The position numbers and the translations under genes are program-made. From NCBI RefSeq assembly GCF_004768785.1, contig NZ_SRMQ01000009.1, positions 58,900-122,899 on the forward strand: DNA of 64,000 nucleotides, read 5' to 3'. Below are positions 18,898 to 28,362 of the stretch, piece after piece (positions within the stretch are counted from its first letter, which is position 1; the number at the start of each line of letters is the position of its first letter). The notes beneath the pieces are model-generated. The model was not told the DNA's origin and did no database searches. It saw only the letters and a list, made by a program, of their open reading frames with translations. This stretch comes from Caproiciproducens galactitolivorans (GTDB lineage Bacteria; Bacillota; Clostridia; Oscillospirales; Acutalibacteraceae).

Positions 18898-20797
18898 CAG
18901 TTGGAAAGAGTTTACCATAACCTTCCGGCTGGCGTTAAAAAAAGTCCGCGGCATGATGGGGTTGCTTGCGCTTCTCCTGTTTATCGTTTTCCCGATGGTT
19001 TTCATGGTCGCCATGTGGAACGTGCAGAACAATCATCAGGAGGCTTTTACCCAGGAAACGTTGGATAGCGCCTGTTTCGGTTACATTTCCTTTATCCTGA
19101 TATTTATTATACCGCTTATCCTGATTTTTACGGTGGTTGTAGCCGTTATGCTGTTCTCTTACCTGCACCGGAAGCGCAGCGTGGATTTGTTCCATTCCCT
19201 TCCGATTCGGCGTACTCCCATGTTGCTCGGACGGTACTGCGCGGGGTTGACGGCGCTTCTTGTGCCGGTTATTTTGAATTTTGTGCTTGTATTCGCTATT
19301 GGATTTTCCTACCATGTCAACTTGCAGTACAGCTTCCATTTTGTCTTTAACAGGATGTTCTGGACCTTGCTGATGACTGCGGCGGCTCTGACTTTTTCCG
19401 TATTTATGGCTGTGTGCAGCGGCACTTCTTTTGATATGGTGCTTTCGATTATCGGTGTGAACGCCGCATATCCGCTTCTGATTTACGTGTCCGATGTGCT
19501 GGCGTCCTGCATTCTTCCGGGGCTGCGGGTTACTGCGGCGCTGAAATCCACTATACTTACCGCGTTTTCTCCGTTTGCCGCGGCGTTTCTTCCGTTGTGC
19601 GCTTCCTATAGGAGCGAATGGAATCCGGCAGACGGCGTTTCCGCCGGCTTTTATATCTGGTGGATTTTGTGCACGCTGCTTCTGCTTGGCGCGTCCGTTC
19701 TTCTCTGCCGCAAGCGCAAAAGTGAGTGTGCGGAGAGCAATTTTGCTTTTCCAATTCCCAAAATTATCATTCGGTTCATGGTAACGGCGGTGGCCGGCAT
19801 TGGCTTTGGCCTGATGCTCATGTTCGCGACCGGTATGCAGGCCAGCTTCTTTATCGGCGTTGTTTCCGGTTCGCTGGCCGCGCACATTGTGGCGGAGGCG
19901 CTGTATTCGCGCGGTTTCCAGCATATGCGGAAAAGCTTTTCATGGTACGGCGTATTCGCGGCGTCTTTTGTGGTGTTCTATGCCGTGCTGGCAACCGGAT
20001 TTTTTGGATACGATACCCGCATTCCAAATGCTGTCGAGGTACAGAGTGTTAGTGTGGCTGATTCCGAGGATCACGATATTTATTTTTACACTACAAGCGG
20101 AAGCGAACATTTCCGAAAAATAGGCGAGCTTTCCCCGACCATTCAAGAAAGGAAGAACATTGAAAAGGTTTTGACGGCTCACCGTGCCTTTGTGGAAAAC
20201 AACCGGGAAACAAGATTTCCTTACTCCGTGAATGACATGGGATACAGCAGCTTTACCCTTACCTATCACTTGAAAAACGGCGGTGTGGTTGTTCGTTCTT
20301 ATCCTCGTTTTCATATCCAAGGCAAAAAGGATACGGATCAAAACCCGTGGGATAAGATGATAAAGCAGATTAACGGAATTCAGGAATATCAAGAGACCGC
20401 AAATATTTTGTTCTATCTTGAACCGGAATATTTTGAAAGTGTAAGTATTTCGTCGGTTGCAAAAGATGACAAGTCACTTGCAGAAGCATCTCCCCTCGTT
20501 TTAACCCGAAACGAAAAGAAGGAATTGCTGGAAGCATTACGGCAGGATTGCCTTAACGGAGCCGTCGATTACAAGTATAATCCATACCGCGATGAAACGA
20601 ACTATTTGCAAGTCAACTTCCGCTACGCGGATTCGATCACTTTGAAGGATGGGAAACTGAAAACGCTTCTCGGCGGATACAGCGGTAAAATCGATATTGC
20701 CGGAACGAGCAGCTTTGACCTTTATTCTAATGCAACCAATACAAGGGCCGTAATCGAAAAATACGGTTGGGATAAACCAACCTCTGCTGCAAAGTAA
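18872..20797 (+). CDS. ABC-2 type membrane permease of the YtrA-type operon
   Basis: 641 residues from the ATG at 18872 (MTSTIFSADSWKEF), with GGAGG 8 bp upstream inside the ATPase gene. About 8-10 TM helices up to residue 390, then an extracytoplasmic C-terminal region of about 240 residues containing many Tyr, Asn and Lys and no recognised enzyme motif. The block VDLFHSLPIRRTPML in the second cytoplasmic loop is typical of clostridial permeases of this group. Probably an exporter or detoxification transporter; substrate unknown. Confidence 0.85.
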   Translation: MTSTIFSADSWKEFTITFRLALKKVRGMMGLLALLLFIVFPMVFMVAMWNVQNNHQEAFTQETLDSACFGYISFILIFIIPLILIFTVVVAVMLFSYLHRKRSVDLFHSLPIRRTPMLLGRYCAGLTALLVPVILNFVLVFAIGFSYHVNLQYSFHFVFNRMFWTLLMTAAALTFSVFMAVCSGTSFDMVLSIIGVNAAYPLLIYVSDVLASCILPGLRVTAALKSTILTAFSPFAAAFLPLCASYRSEWNPADGVSAGFYIWWILCTLLLLGASVLLCRKRKSECAESNFAFPIPKIIIRFMVTAVAGIGFGLMLMFATGMQASFFIGVVSGSLAAHIVAEALYSRGFQHMRKSFSWYGVFAASFVVFYAVLATGFFGYDTRIPNAVEVQSVSVADSEDHDIYFYTTSGSEHFRKIGELSPTIQERKNIEKVLTAHRAFVENNRETRFPYSVNDMGYSSFTLTYHLKNGGVVVRSYPRFHIQGKKDTDQNPWDKMIKQINGIQEYQETANILFYLEPEYFESVSISSVAKDDKSLAEASPLVLTRNEKKELLEALRQDCLNGAVDYKYNPYRDETNYLQVNFRYADSITLKDGKLKTLLGGYSGKIDIAGTSSFDLYSNATNTRAVIEKYGWDKPTSAAK

Positions 20798-20902
20798 AGG
20801 CGGGCGCCAGATACAAAATGAAAATATAATGGAAACGAATAGAAAGGATAAAATCTCAAGGTATCTGCGTCCCGCTTTGCAGGATTTTAAAGTTGCATAA
20901 AG

Positions 20903-20934
20903 AAAAGGTGCGAATGAAAACTCGCACCTTTTTT
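20903..20934 (+). terminator. Terminator of the ytrA-like operon
   Basis: Perfect 11-bp stem AAAAGGTGCGA / TCGCACCTTTT (20903-20913, 20922-20932) with T-run. Also A-flanked on the left, so it may end the convergent MalT-like gene too. Confidence 0.88.
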
Positions 20935-20988
20935 ATATCATTTTGACTATGTGTCTTGTTACGGCCACTTCCGCACGCTTTTGCTAAT

Positions 20989-22299
20989 CTACAGACAGAT
21001 GGCGTGTTCAATCCGTTTCTGAAATTCGGAGCTGCCGGCGGATAAAACAGTATCCTGTGCGAAAATAAGCTCCGGACTGTTCAGGCAATGCTTTTCCTCC
21101 AGATAGTGCAGCCAGCGCTTCACCGTTTTTATTTTGCCCTGCGAAAGGACGGGGATGACCGCTTTTCGGGCCGCCTTTTCCATAAGATCCGGCCGATCCG
21201 CCGAATAATAAAACTGGACGGCCTGCTTTGGAGAATCGATTTCTTCAAAATAATTTCCGGCTTTTATAAAGATTTCGCGGGGGTTGTCCACCAAGGACAG
21301 CAAAAATTCGCGGAATACTGCATGCAGGCGATAGGAAACGCCGCCACGCCCATCGTTGAAAGCAATGAGAAGCTCCCTTCTGTGCAAATCCGAAAGGATG
21401 TCCGCGGCATCATTGGTTCCAAGCAGGAAATCGCAGGCTTTCGGCGTAAGATACTCCAGAACGGAGGTGTTTTTTAAAAAGTTCTGTATTTTTTGCGGCA
21501 GATTTTCATAAACATCTCGCAAGAAAGAATGAAACAGCGCAATGCGGCTTTTATAGAAGGTGTGCGGGAATTGCTGGGGGTGTGCATGTTCAAACGCAAG
21601 AAGGATGGCGAACAGCCCTAAAGGCCATCCCTTGATGCTCCGGTCAATATTTTTCAGGATGCTGTCTGTGCAGGAAAGGCCTTTTCCGGTACAAAGCAAA
21701 GCCTTCGTTTCTTCCAAGCTGAATGCCAGCTCATCGCGGCTGATGTCAAGAATTCTGTCTTGTTCGCGAAGACGGCTGAGCGGCAGATCCGGCAGGTACC
21801 GGCAGATAAGGACGGTATGGCAGCCGGACGGCAGGCCTTTCAGAAAGGCTTCCATAAAATTCAGAATTTCGGGTTCGTTAATAAAATGGAAGTCGTCGAA
21901 AACAAGGATGAAACCATCCTTGGCTTTTTGTTCCAGTTCGTGGATAAACTGGGGAAACAGACGGTCACAGCGATTTCCCGATATTGCTTCCTCCAGACGG
22001 AAGCGCGGAATCTCTATCTGGGATCCTGGGATAGCGAGTGCGAAGCCGCTCGTTAAGTATTGAAAAAACTGCCCGGAATCATTATCGGTGGAATCCAACT
22101 GGTACCATAGGCAAGGGAGACCGGTATTGCGGACAAATTGCTGGGCCAATACGGTTTTTCCGTATCCCGCCGGCGCAACGATACAGGTTGCCGTTTTTTC
22201 ATGGTATGACAGCATCTTTTGCAATAACCTGTTTCTCTGTATAATCCGCTCACCGAACCGTGGGATTTGGAGTTTCTCCAGCATTACATCGTTTTCCAT
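20989..22299 (-). CDS. MalT-like STAND ATPase lacking the LuxR DNA-binding domain
   Basis: 436 residues from the ATG at 22299 (MENDVMLEKLQIP), with GGGAG upstream. N-terminal NTPase resembling MalT/LuxR-type regulators: Walker A APAGYGKT (about 42-49), Walker B LVFDDFHF, a winged-helix segment around LEYLTPKACDFLLG, and the RELLIAFNDG...YRLHAVFREFL block. MalT-type proteins are about 850-900 residues and end in a LuxR helix-turn-helix; this one stops after the start of the helical-repeat region. No HTH is encoded in the 90 bp before the terminator, so it is either a relic or a shortened signal-binding ATPase. Confidence 0.75.
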   Translation of the reverse strand: MENDVMLEKLQIPRFGERIIQRNRLLQKMLSYHEKTATCIVAPAGYGKTVLAQQFVRNTGLPCLWYQLDSTDNDSGQFFQYLTSGFALAIPGSQIEIPRFRLEEAISGNRCDRLFPQFIHELEQKAKDGFILVFDDFHFINEPEILNFMEAFLKGLPSGCHTVLICRYLPDLPLSRLREQDRILDISRDELAFSLEETKALLCTGKGLSCTDSILKNIDRSIKGWPLGLFAILLAFEHAHPQQFPHTFYKSRIALFHSFLRDVYENLPQKIQNFLKNTSVLEYLTPKACDFLLGTNDAADILSDLHRRELLIAFNDGRGGVSYRLHAVFREFLLSLVDNPREIFIKAGNYFEEIDSPKQAVQFYYSADRPDLMEKAARKAVIPVLSQGKIKTVKRWLHYLEEKHCLNSPELIFAQDTVLSAGSSEFQKRIEHAICL

Positions 22300-22467
22300 T
22301 ACAAACACTCCCTACAAAGATTCGAAACAGGTGGAACTCCTTTATATCAAGGATATTCTATACATAATATTATCCCAAACATATCCAAAATACAAGTTTA
22401 TTTGACAAAAATATGGTGCGTGCCTTTTATTTTCCATATAATATGTATAAAAACAATGAAAGAAACA

Positions 22468-22493
22468 AAGCTCCCCCGAAACAGGGGGAGCTT
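22468..22493 (-). terminator. Terminator of the amino-acid permease gene
   Basis: Perfect 10-bp stem AAGCTCCCCC / GGGGGAGCTT with a 6-base loop, 6 bp after the stop codon. It is followed on the minus strand by a T-rich run. Confidence 0.88.
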
Positions 22494-22498
22494 GCAAA

Positions 22499-23923
22499 CT
22501 ACTTCTTTTTCCTTTTATCCTGTACCAGTTCGTCGGAAGATTCCATAGAAAGCCTGGAAAGGCCGGATGGAAAATCCTGCGCTTTCACGGGCTCGTTTTT
22601 TCGGCTGTAATGCCGCACGGCAAGGTAGCACAACGTATAAAAGGCGACCATAACCAGCCCGGCAATCAGCCCGGTTTCCTGTCCGGATACAAAGGGCATA
22701 CTGAGAATGGCGATAATCAAAACGATTAGTACGAGCAGGGACGTAAACGGAAAGCCCCACAACTGGCATTTCCCGTTCGGGGGGCAGCCGTATTTCCTTC
22801 GTAGCCGGAGGTGGGTGGCCATAATCACGGCGTATGTGAAAAGAAGGGCAAAACCGCCGGAACTGATTAAAAACAGGTAGACGCGGGGAAATAAAAGGCC
22901 GAGCCCCAGTCCCAGCAGCATGGAGAAGCCCGAAAAAAGAATCCCGCGGTACGGAACGTCGCGGTTGTCTTTCAGCCATATGGGAGCGAGGCCGTCTTCG
23001 ACAAGCGACCGCATCATCCTGCCCAGTCCGAACATCGCCGCCAGCATAGTGGATAAAATCGCGGTGATCAATACAAGATTCATAACCGCGCCCGCCCATC
23101 TGATTCCACGCCGGTTCAAAGCGGCCACCAGCGGGCTGATGCTGTCGTTGACCTGTGCAGTAGGGATGAGCGGCAGCAGTACCGCAATGGCAAGGATATA
23201 TAAGCCCAGCAGGGAGGAAACCGTGTAACGAATCGCCTTCGGGACGGTTACAATGGGGTTGTCCGCCTCCGAAGCGGCTAATCCGATTACTTCGAAACCG
23301 GCATAGGAGAACATAACGATCAGCATGCTTCCTGCGATGTTTTTAATGCCGCCTGCCATAAAGGGCTCGCGGGTTACCTCCCCGGAGCCTACGGCGGCTT
23401 TACCCGGAAAGAACCCCAAAATCAGCAGCGCCGCAATTCCAATAAAGGACAGGATGGCCAGGAGCTTTACGGCGGCAAGCCCGCTTTCCAGCTTGCTGAG
23501 GCGATCTGCCCCCAGAAGGTTTAGTAGTGTGACCCCGATGATAATGGCACTTCCCAGAACAGGCAGGGAAAGGCCGGGGAACCATTCCCGTATGAGAATG
23601 GATGCTGCGGTAGCTTCGCTGGACATGGCAAGAACCATGCCTGTCCAGTAAACCCATCCCACAACAAAACCGGTTCCCTGCCCGAAAGCCTTTGCCGCAA
23701 AGCTTCGGAAGGAACCGGCTCCGGGATTGGCAACGGTCAGCTCCGACAAAGCGAACAGGATAAAATACGTCAGTACGCCCGCGATGATATAGGTAAGGAT
23801 AATCGACGGTCCGGCGGCGTGTATGGCGACGGCGGAACCGAGGAAAAAAGAACCCCCGATTACTGTTCCCAGAGCCATCATGGTTAGCTGCCAGGCCGAC
23901 AGCCCTTTTTCGTTCTTGTTCAT
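22499..23923 (-). CDS. APC-family amino-acid permease
   Basis: 474 residues, about 12 TM helices. The first helix has the family motif MMALGTVIGGSFFLGSA and helix 2-3 has GPSIILTYIIAG, as in AAT/GABA-permease-like APC transporters. Conserved FSYAGFEVIGLAASEADNP marks the substrate/sodium site region in TM6. Substrate not determinable. Start with GGAGAG upstream. Monocistronic. Confidence 0.9.
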   Translation of the reverse strand: MNKNEKGLSAWQLTMMALGTVIGGSFFLGSAVAIHAAGPSIILTYIIAGVLTYFILFALSELTVANPGAGSFRSFAAKAFGQGTGFVVGWVYWTGMVLAMSSEATAASILIREWFPGLSLPVLGSAIIIGVTLLNLLGADRLSKLESGLAAVKLLAILSFIGIAALLILGFFPGKAAVGSGEVTREPFMAGGIKNIAGSMLIVMFSYAGFEVIGLAASEADNPIVTVPKAIRYTVSSLLGLYILAIAVLLPLIPTAQVNDSISPLVAALNRRGIRWAGAVMNLVLITAILSTMLAAMFGLGRMMRSLVEDGLAPIWLKDNRDVPYRGILFSGFSMLLGLGLGLLFPRVYLFLISSGGFALLFTYAVIMATHLRLRRKYGCPPNGKCQLWGFPFTSLLVLIVLIIAILSMPFVSGQETGLIAGLVMVAFYTLCYLAVRHYSRKNEPVKAQDFPSGLSRLSMESSDELVQDKRKKK

Positions 23924-23992
23924 CTTCTTCTCTCCAAGCGTTCATTTGCGTATTTTTAGTATGCCGCGAACGGTACGGAAAATTCTTTTATA

Positions 23993-24035
23993 TCCGCCGG
24001 CGGAGAAATCTTGTTTTTTTCCTTAAAAAAACAAG
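23993..24035 (-). repeat. Two tight palindromes upstream of the permease
   Basis: TCCGCCGGCGGA (23993-24004) is a perfect 12-bp palindrome. CTTGTTTTTTT-CCTT-AAAAAAACAAG (24010-24035) is a perfect 11-bp inverted repeat. Both lie between the divergent permease and secreted-protein genes and could be an operator and a hairpin; no protein is assigned. Confidence 0.5.
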
Positions 24036-24127
24036 AGAACGGACGATATATAAAATGAGATGAAAACTGGGATATGGTGAATCCGGCCCTTTTGCCGGAA
24101 AAACGGAATATAGGAAAGGGGATTAAC

Positions 24128-25972
24128 ATGAAAAAATTTCTTTCGATGCTTCTGTCGGTGGCGCTGATTGCCGTTTCGATACCGGTGGCGGCCTATGCGG
24201 CGGATAGCGACGGAATTGTGGATAAGCATGGCGCCAAAACGTACCTGGGGCCTTCTTCGGCCTGGGGGGCTGAATGGAACGAGGCCAGTTTTAGGGAAGT
24301 AACCAATAAAAAAGTTTCCTTCACAGGGAACCTGACGATAAAAGCGGGGGATATTAAAGACGTTGAAGTGATGGGAAGCGGCTCAAAGCTGACGGTTTCC
24401 GGCGGTACGATGGGGAAAATCGACTGCGACGGTACCGCGGAAATCAAGGGCGGAACAATGAGCGGCGTGAATGCCTCAAACGGATTGACGTTAACTTCAG
24501 GCACGATCAAAGGGGATGTTGAGACCGGCCAAAAGGTGACCGTGAACGGGAAAATTACGATCTACGGTTCCGTAACTGCGCAGGATATTGAAGTGACTTC
24601 CAGCAGCGGGGCTTATATTTCCGGCGCCCTGAAAGCGGGCAATTCCGTAAGCTTGAACAATCAAAATGCAAAAATAAAGGAAATCGACGGGCAGAATATG
24701 GCGGAACTGAATTTAAAAAGCTATAAGGGTTCGCTGCCGACGATTTCCAATATGCTGACGATTAATGTTGATGGTAGCAGCGCGGTTACCGCCAGCGGGA
24801 AAATAAAAGCGGGAAAACTGGTGATCGCGCAAAAGGGAGAATTTACAACCAATTATCCTCTGGAGATTGATACGCTCACCGGGCCGGGTACGCTTTCCTA
24901 TACAGCAGGAAAGTTGACGATTCACAACGCAATAACCGATAAGCCTCTTTTTTCTTTTATCAACCCGGTTCGCAGTGGGATAACGGCTTTTAAGGCGGAC
25001 CGCGGAGTGCTTACGGGGGACGAGCCCATGATTTACGATTACGAACTGGAAAAGAAGGCTTCCGGTGACTATGAAGATTTTGTCCTGACAAGCACCTTAA
25101 AGGAAGGCGTTACGCTGAGTAATTCCTCCTTGTACCTTGAAAAAGGCAAATCCGCTACGATACAGACAACCATAAAGCCTGCGTTTTCTGAGTTTGCGGA
25201 CGGCACCAAATTGGTGTGGGAACTGCACGGAGATACCTCCGCGTTTACCATTAGCCCCAATAACGAGAAACGCAGTTGCACCGTAACAGCCTCGGGAAAC
25301 GGGACCGGCAAGGCCACGCTTGTGGCGTATCTGGTAGACAGCCGGGGAACCAGGCTGGCTGATTATAAATCCGATTACTGTATCCTTACAACCGGCTCCG
25401 CTTCGCAGAGTTTTGGGGGAAGCCTTTCCCTTGATACCAGTGCGGTGACGGTCGGCAAGGGGAATGTCTATTACGTTTTGGCTATGACGGATTCCACAAG
25501 CGCTCCGTCTGCTATGTCCTACAATTCAGAGATTGCCGTGGTTGGGAAACCCTCCGCATACAATAAGGACGGGAAAAAAGGGTGGCTGTATCCGGTCACC
25601 GGCGTTTCCAAAGGGCAGGTCACCATTGACATCGGCGGTCAGAAGATGATTGTAACGGTTGCGGCGGGATGCATTGTGGTGGATACTTCTTTCTACACTA
25701 TGGGGCCCGGCGGCAAGTATTATATCGGAGTGAAATTTTACGGTTTGGATCGGAAAGGCCTGAATGTACATTCCGCAAACAGCTGTACCACGGTGAATTA
25801 CGCCGGAAAGGACCAGAAGGGTACCGACCTGTATTTGGTTGAGGCGGGTGCCGAGGGAACCGGATATGTAATTTTTGAAACCAGTAGTGGTCAGTCCGTG
25901 CAAACGCAGGTCGTTGTGGCAAGTGGGGTTGTGCCTCACGGTGTGAGCGGCAGGATGGTTGCAATAACATAA
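24128..25972 (+). CDS. Large secreted protein with beta-helix-like repeats
   Basis: 614 residues from the ATG at 24128 (AGGAAAGGGG upstream; Lys-rich signal peptide ending at AYAADSD). Residues about 55-260 hold short repeated beta units around Gly-Thr turns (LTVSGGTMGKIDCDGTAEIK, LTLTSGTIKGDVETGQKVTV), the pattern of a polymer-forming or right-handed beta-helix segment. The C-terminal half has Ig-like blocks. No catalytic motif or sorting signal seen. Probably a surface or matrix protein; function not recognised. Confidence 0.8.
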   Translation: MKKFLSMLLSVALIAVSIPVAAYAADSDGIVDKHGAKTYLGPSSAWGAEWNEASFREVTNKKVSFTGNLTIKAGDIKDVEVMGSGSKLTVSGGTMGKIDCDGTAEIKGGTMSGVNASNGLTLTSGTIKGDVETGQKVTVNGKITIYGSVTAQDIEVTSSSGAYISGALKAGNSVSLNNQNAKIKEIDGQNMAELNLKSYKGSLPTISNMLTINVDGSSAVTASGKIKAGKLVIAQKGEFTTNYPLEIDTLTGPGTLSYTAGKLTIHNAITDKPLFSFINPVRSGITAFKADRGVLTGDEPMIYDYELEKKASGDYEDFVLTSTLKEGVTLSNSSLYLEKGKSATIQTTIKPAFSEFADGTKLVWELHGDTSAFTISPNNEKRSCTVTASGNGTGKATLVAYLVDSRGTRLADYKSDYCILTTGSASQSFGGSLSLDTSAVTVGKGNVYYVLAMTDSTSAPSAMSYNSEIAVVGKPSAYNKDGKKGWLYPVTGVSKGQVTIDIGGQKMIVTVAAGCIVVDTSFYTMGPGGKYYIGVKFYGLDRKGLNVHSANSCTTVNYAGKDQKGTDLYLVEAGAEGTGYVIFETSSGQSVQTQVVVASGVVPHGVSGRMVAIT

Positions 25973-25984
25973 CGGATTTAAGAA

Positions 25985-26030
25985 AGGGCATATCGGAAAA
26001 CCGCAAAAGGCTTTTCGTATATGCTCTTTT
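25985..26030 (+). terminator. Terminator of the secreted-protein gene
   Basis: Long imperfect stem (AGGGCATA ... TATGCTCTTTT with an inner CGGAAAA / TTTTCG arm) ending in T4. Confidence 0.65.
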
Positions 26031-26097
26031 GTGTATCTGTCAGAATTTTTTGTGCTATAATAAAAGAAGTTAAATTTTAAGTTTTTAAGGAGTTTTT

Positions 26098-27003
26098 ATG
26101 CTGGCATTTCAACCGATTGAAGCAGATAATGTTTCCGAATTTTCCAGATATTTTCAATGCCAAAAGTTCAGAACCTGTGACTATACACTCGCCGGTATAT
26201 TTATGTGGAGAAAATTTTTCTACAGCGAATACGCAGTTAATCGTGATAAGCTGTTTTTTAAGGTGAGGTATGTAAACGGAAAGACCGCTTTTACATTGCC
26301 GACTGGATGCGGTTCCACAGAAGACGCGCTGGAAACGCTGGAGCACTATGCCCGTCGAAATAAAATGCATCTTGCGTTTTGTGCTGTGCCGGAGGAAGGG
26401 CTCGCCATCCTGAAGAATCGCTATGGCGATGCAGTTGCCTATACCCAAAATCGCGATAGTTTTGATTACCTTTATATTGCGGAGGATATGCGCAGCTTTG
26501 CCGGCAGAAGATTCAGCGGGCAGAGGAATCATGTGAATAAGTTCCAAAAGCTTTATCCGGATTTCCGTTATGTCACTATGAATAAGGACAATATCGGGCG
26601 GGTAATCGAATTTTTTGACCGTTATGCCCCAGAGCATGTCAAAGACAATCCCATTGCAAGGGAAGAAACCCTGCGCGCAAAAGAAATCTTGACGCATTTT
26701 GTACGCTTCGGATTGCTTGGCGGTTTTCTGGAAGTGGACGGGCAGATCATTGCGTTTTCCATTGGTGAAATTGTCGGGGATACGCTTTTTGTCCATATCG
26801 AAAAGGCGTTGAAGGAATACCAGGGCTCTTACCAAATGATGGTGAAGCAATTCGCCCTTCACGAAGTGACGGAGAATGTCCGCTATATTAACCGCGAGGA
26901 TGATGCCGGCGATCCCGGCCTACGAAAATCAAAACTATCGTACCACCCGGTTCGTTTGTTGGAAAAATATTTTGTAACCGTTGAGGATTCCGCATGGCAA
27001 TAA
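26098..27003 (+). CDS. DUF2156 (LPG-synthase C-domain-like) acyltransferase-fold protein
   Basis: 301 residues. GNAT-like DUF2156 protein with the family blocks FSGQRNHVNKFQKLYPDF, GGFLEVDGQIIAFSIGE and a closing segment with YINREDDAGDPGLRKSKLSYHP. The fold is related to the catalytic domain of lysylphosphatidylglycerol synthase and FemX-like aminoacyl transferases. Stand-alone clostridial members have no established substrate. AAGGAG lies 6 bp before the ATG. Confidence 0.88.
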   Translation: MLAFQPIEADNVSEFSRYFQCQKFRTCDYTLAGIFMWRKFFYSEYAVNRDKLFFKVRYVNGKTAFTLPTGCGSTEDALETLEHYARRNKMHLAFCAVPEEGLAILKNRYGDAVAYTQNRDSFDYLYIAEDMRSFAGRRFSGQRNHVNKFQKLYPDFRYVTMNKDNIGRVIEFFDRYAPEHVKDNPIAREETLRAKEILTHFVRFGLLGGFLEVDGQIIAFSIGEIVGDTLFVHIEKALKEYQGSYQMMVKQFALHEVTENVRYINREDDAGDPGLRKSKLSYHPVRLLEKYFVTVEDSAWQ

Positions 27004-27142
27004 AATCGTTTGTTCCTAATAGAATGATACTAGGATAATTTTAATCTGCGAAATTTTCAGCGAAAAGCGAAAATAGGTTTCATATCCTATGCAGCCGGGC
27101 GGACGGCTGGCGGTAAGAGTACAGGAAAAGGCGGGATGATGA

Positions 27143-27664
27143 ATGGAAGCCACGCAAAGACGTGAAGAAATACTCGACATTTTACGGGGGAGTACGCAGC
27201 CGGTCAGCGCAAGTACGATTGCGGGCCGGTTTAATGTCAGCCGTCAAATCATAGTGGGCGATATCGCTCTGCTCAGAGCAGCAAATCATGCCATAGCAGC
27301 GACGCCACGGGGGTATATTCTGGCGGATGCCACCGCGCAGGCCGGGCGTCTTATAAAGACCGTTGCGTGCCGGCACGGACGGGACGACCTGCTCCGGGAG
27401 CTTTATGTAATTGTGGACAACGGCTGCGGCATTATCGACGTCATCGTGGAGCATGTGGTTTACGGGCAGATTTCGGGTCAGCTCCACCTGTTCTCCCGGT
27501 ACGACGCAGATTGTTTTATGGAAAAACTGGAAAAGGAGAAAGCGCTTCCTCTGTGCGACCTGACGGGAGGGGTCCATCTTCACACGCTTTCCTGCCCTTC
27601 CGAGGAAGCATACGAGCGCGTTCTCAGCGCGCTTCGAAAAGACGGAATCCTGTTTGAACGGTAA
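27143..27664 (+). CDS. niaR: Niacin-responsive repressor NiaR
   Basis: 173 residues, the family length. N-terminal HTH_11 winged helix (QPVSASTIAGRFNVSRQIIV, about 19-38), then the 3H domain. The metal-site set His78, Glu86, His145 and His147 matches the residues known in the NiaR structure from Thermotoga. NiaR represses niacin uptake or NAD synthesis genes with nicotinic acid as co-repressor. The next gene is the niacin transporter, with an operator candidate between them, so the pairing is strong. Confidence 0.92.
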   Translation: MEATQRREEILDILRGSTQPVSASTIAGRFNVSRQIIVGDIALLRAANHAIAATPRGYILADATAQAGRLIKTVACRHGRDDLLRELYVIVDNGCGIIDVIVEHVVYGQISGQLHLFSRYDADCFMEKLEKEKALPLCDLTGGVHLHTLSCPSEEAYERVLSALRKDGILFER

Positions 27665-27669
27665 ATACC

Positions 27670-27698
27670 TTGACAAACGGCATTTTATCCTTTACAAT
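27670..27698 (+). promoter_or_regulatory. Sigma-A promoter of niaX
   Basis: TTGACA (27670-27675), 17-bp spacer, TACAAT (27693-27698). It begins 6 bp after the niaR stop codon, so niaX has its own promoter. Confidence 0.8.
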
Positions 27699-27699
27699 A

Positions 27700-27745
27700 C
27701 AAACAGCAAGTGTCAAGACACATGTAAATATTTGCTTGCTGTTTG
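27700..27745 (+). promoter_or_regulatory. NiaR operator nested in a leader inverted repeat
   Basis: The inner symmetric site GTGTC-AA-GACAC (27710-27721) lies at the expected start of transcription and is the probable NiaR box. It is enclosed by an 11-bp perfect inverted repeat (27700-27710 with 27735-27745), which could fold into a stem-loop in the niaX leader, 15 bp before the ATG. No T-run follows, so it is not an intrinsic terminator. Confidence 0.65.
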
Positions 27746-27760
27746 AATTGAGGGACGGAT

Positions 27761-28351
27761 ATGAGAGAAAAGGAAACAAAATTGATCAGCATGGTTATTG
27801 CGGCGCTGCTTTGTGCAATCGGGATTGTGATTCCCATGTTCGCACCGAAAATTGTTTTGGAACCGGCTTCGTTTACTTTGGCGAGCCACGTGCCGACTTT
27901 TATCGCTCTTTTTATTTCTCCGCCTGTTGCGCTGGCGGTGTCGGTCGGGACAACGCTCGGGTTTTTCTTCGCCGGTTTTCCGATTGTGATTGTGCTTCGC
28001 GCTTTCAGCCATGTGCTGTTCGCAATGGTCGGGGCGTTGCTTTTAAAGAAGAATACAAGCCTGCTTTCTTCCTTTGCAAAAACCGCGGGCTTCGGGTTGC
28101 TGCTTGCGGTGATCCATGCCGTAAGTGAGATTACCGTGGTTACCCTATTCTATTTTGGCAACCGTATGCCGACAGATTATTATGCGCATGGCTATTTTAC
28201 CAGCGTCCTGCTGCTTGTTGGTGTAGGAACCATTATTCACAGCATGGTTGATTTTGGAATTTCCATTTTTGTTTGGAAACCGTTGAGCCGGGTGATTCAG
28301 ATTCCGGTAAATGCAAGGGAAGTCCTGAATAAGAAGGCCGCCGTTAAGTAA
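27761..28351 (+). CDS. niaX: Niacin transporter NiaX (ECF S-component type)
   Basis: 196 residues, about six TM helices. The sequence (IGIVIPMFAPKIVLEPASFT, ASHVPTFIALFISP) fits the NiaX niacin-specific S-component family of energy-coupling-factor transporters. Such S components use a shared EcfAAT module, not encoded here (the cbiQ/cbiO pair at 54-55.5 kb belongs to a metal system). Regulated by the adjacent NiaR. Confidence 0.9.
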   Translation: MREKETKLISMVIAALLCAIGIVIPMFAPKIVLEPASFTLASHVPTFIALFISPPVALAVSVGTTLGFFFAGFPIVIVLRAFSHVLFAMVGALLLKKNTSLLSSFAKTAGFGLLLAVIHAVSEITVVTLFYFGNRMPTDYYAHGYFTSVLLLVGVGTIIHSMVDFGISIFVWKPLSRVIQIPVNAREVLNKKAAVK

Positions 28352-28362
28352 ATCATTTTGCG

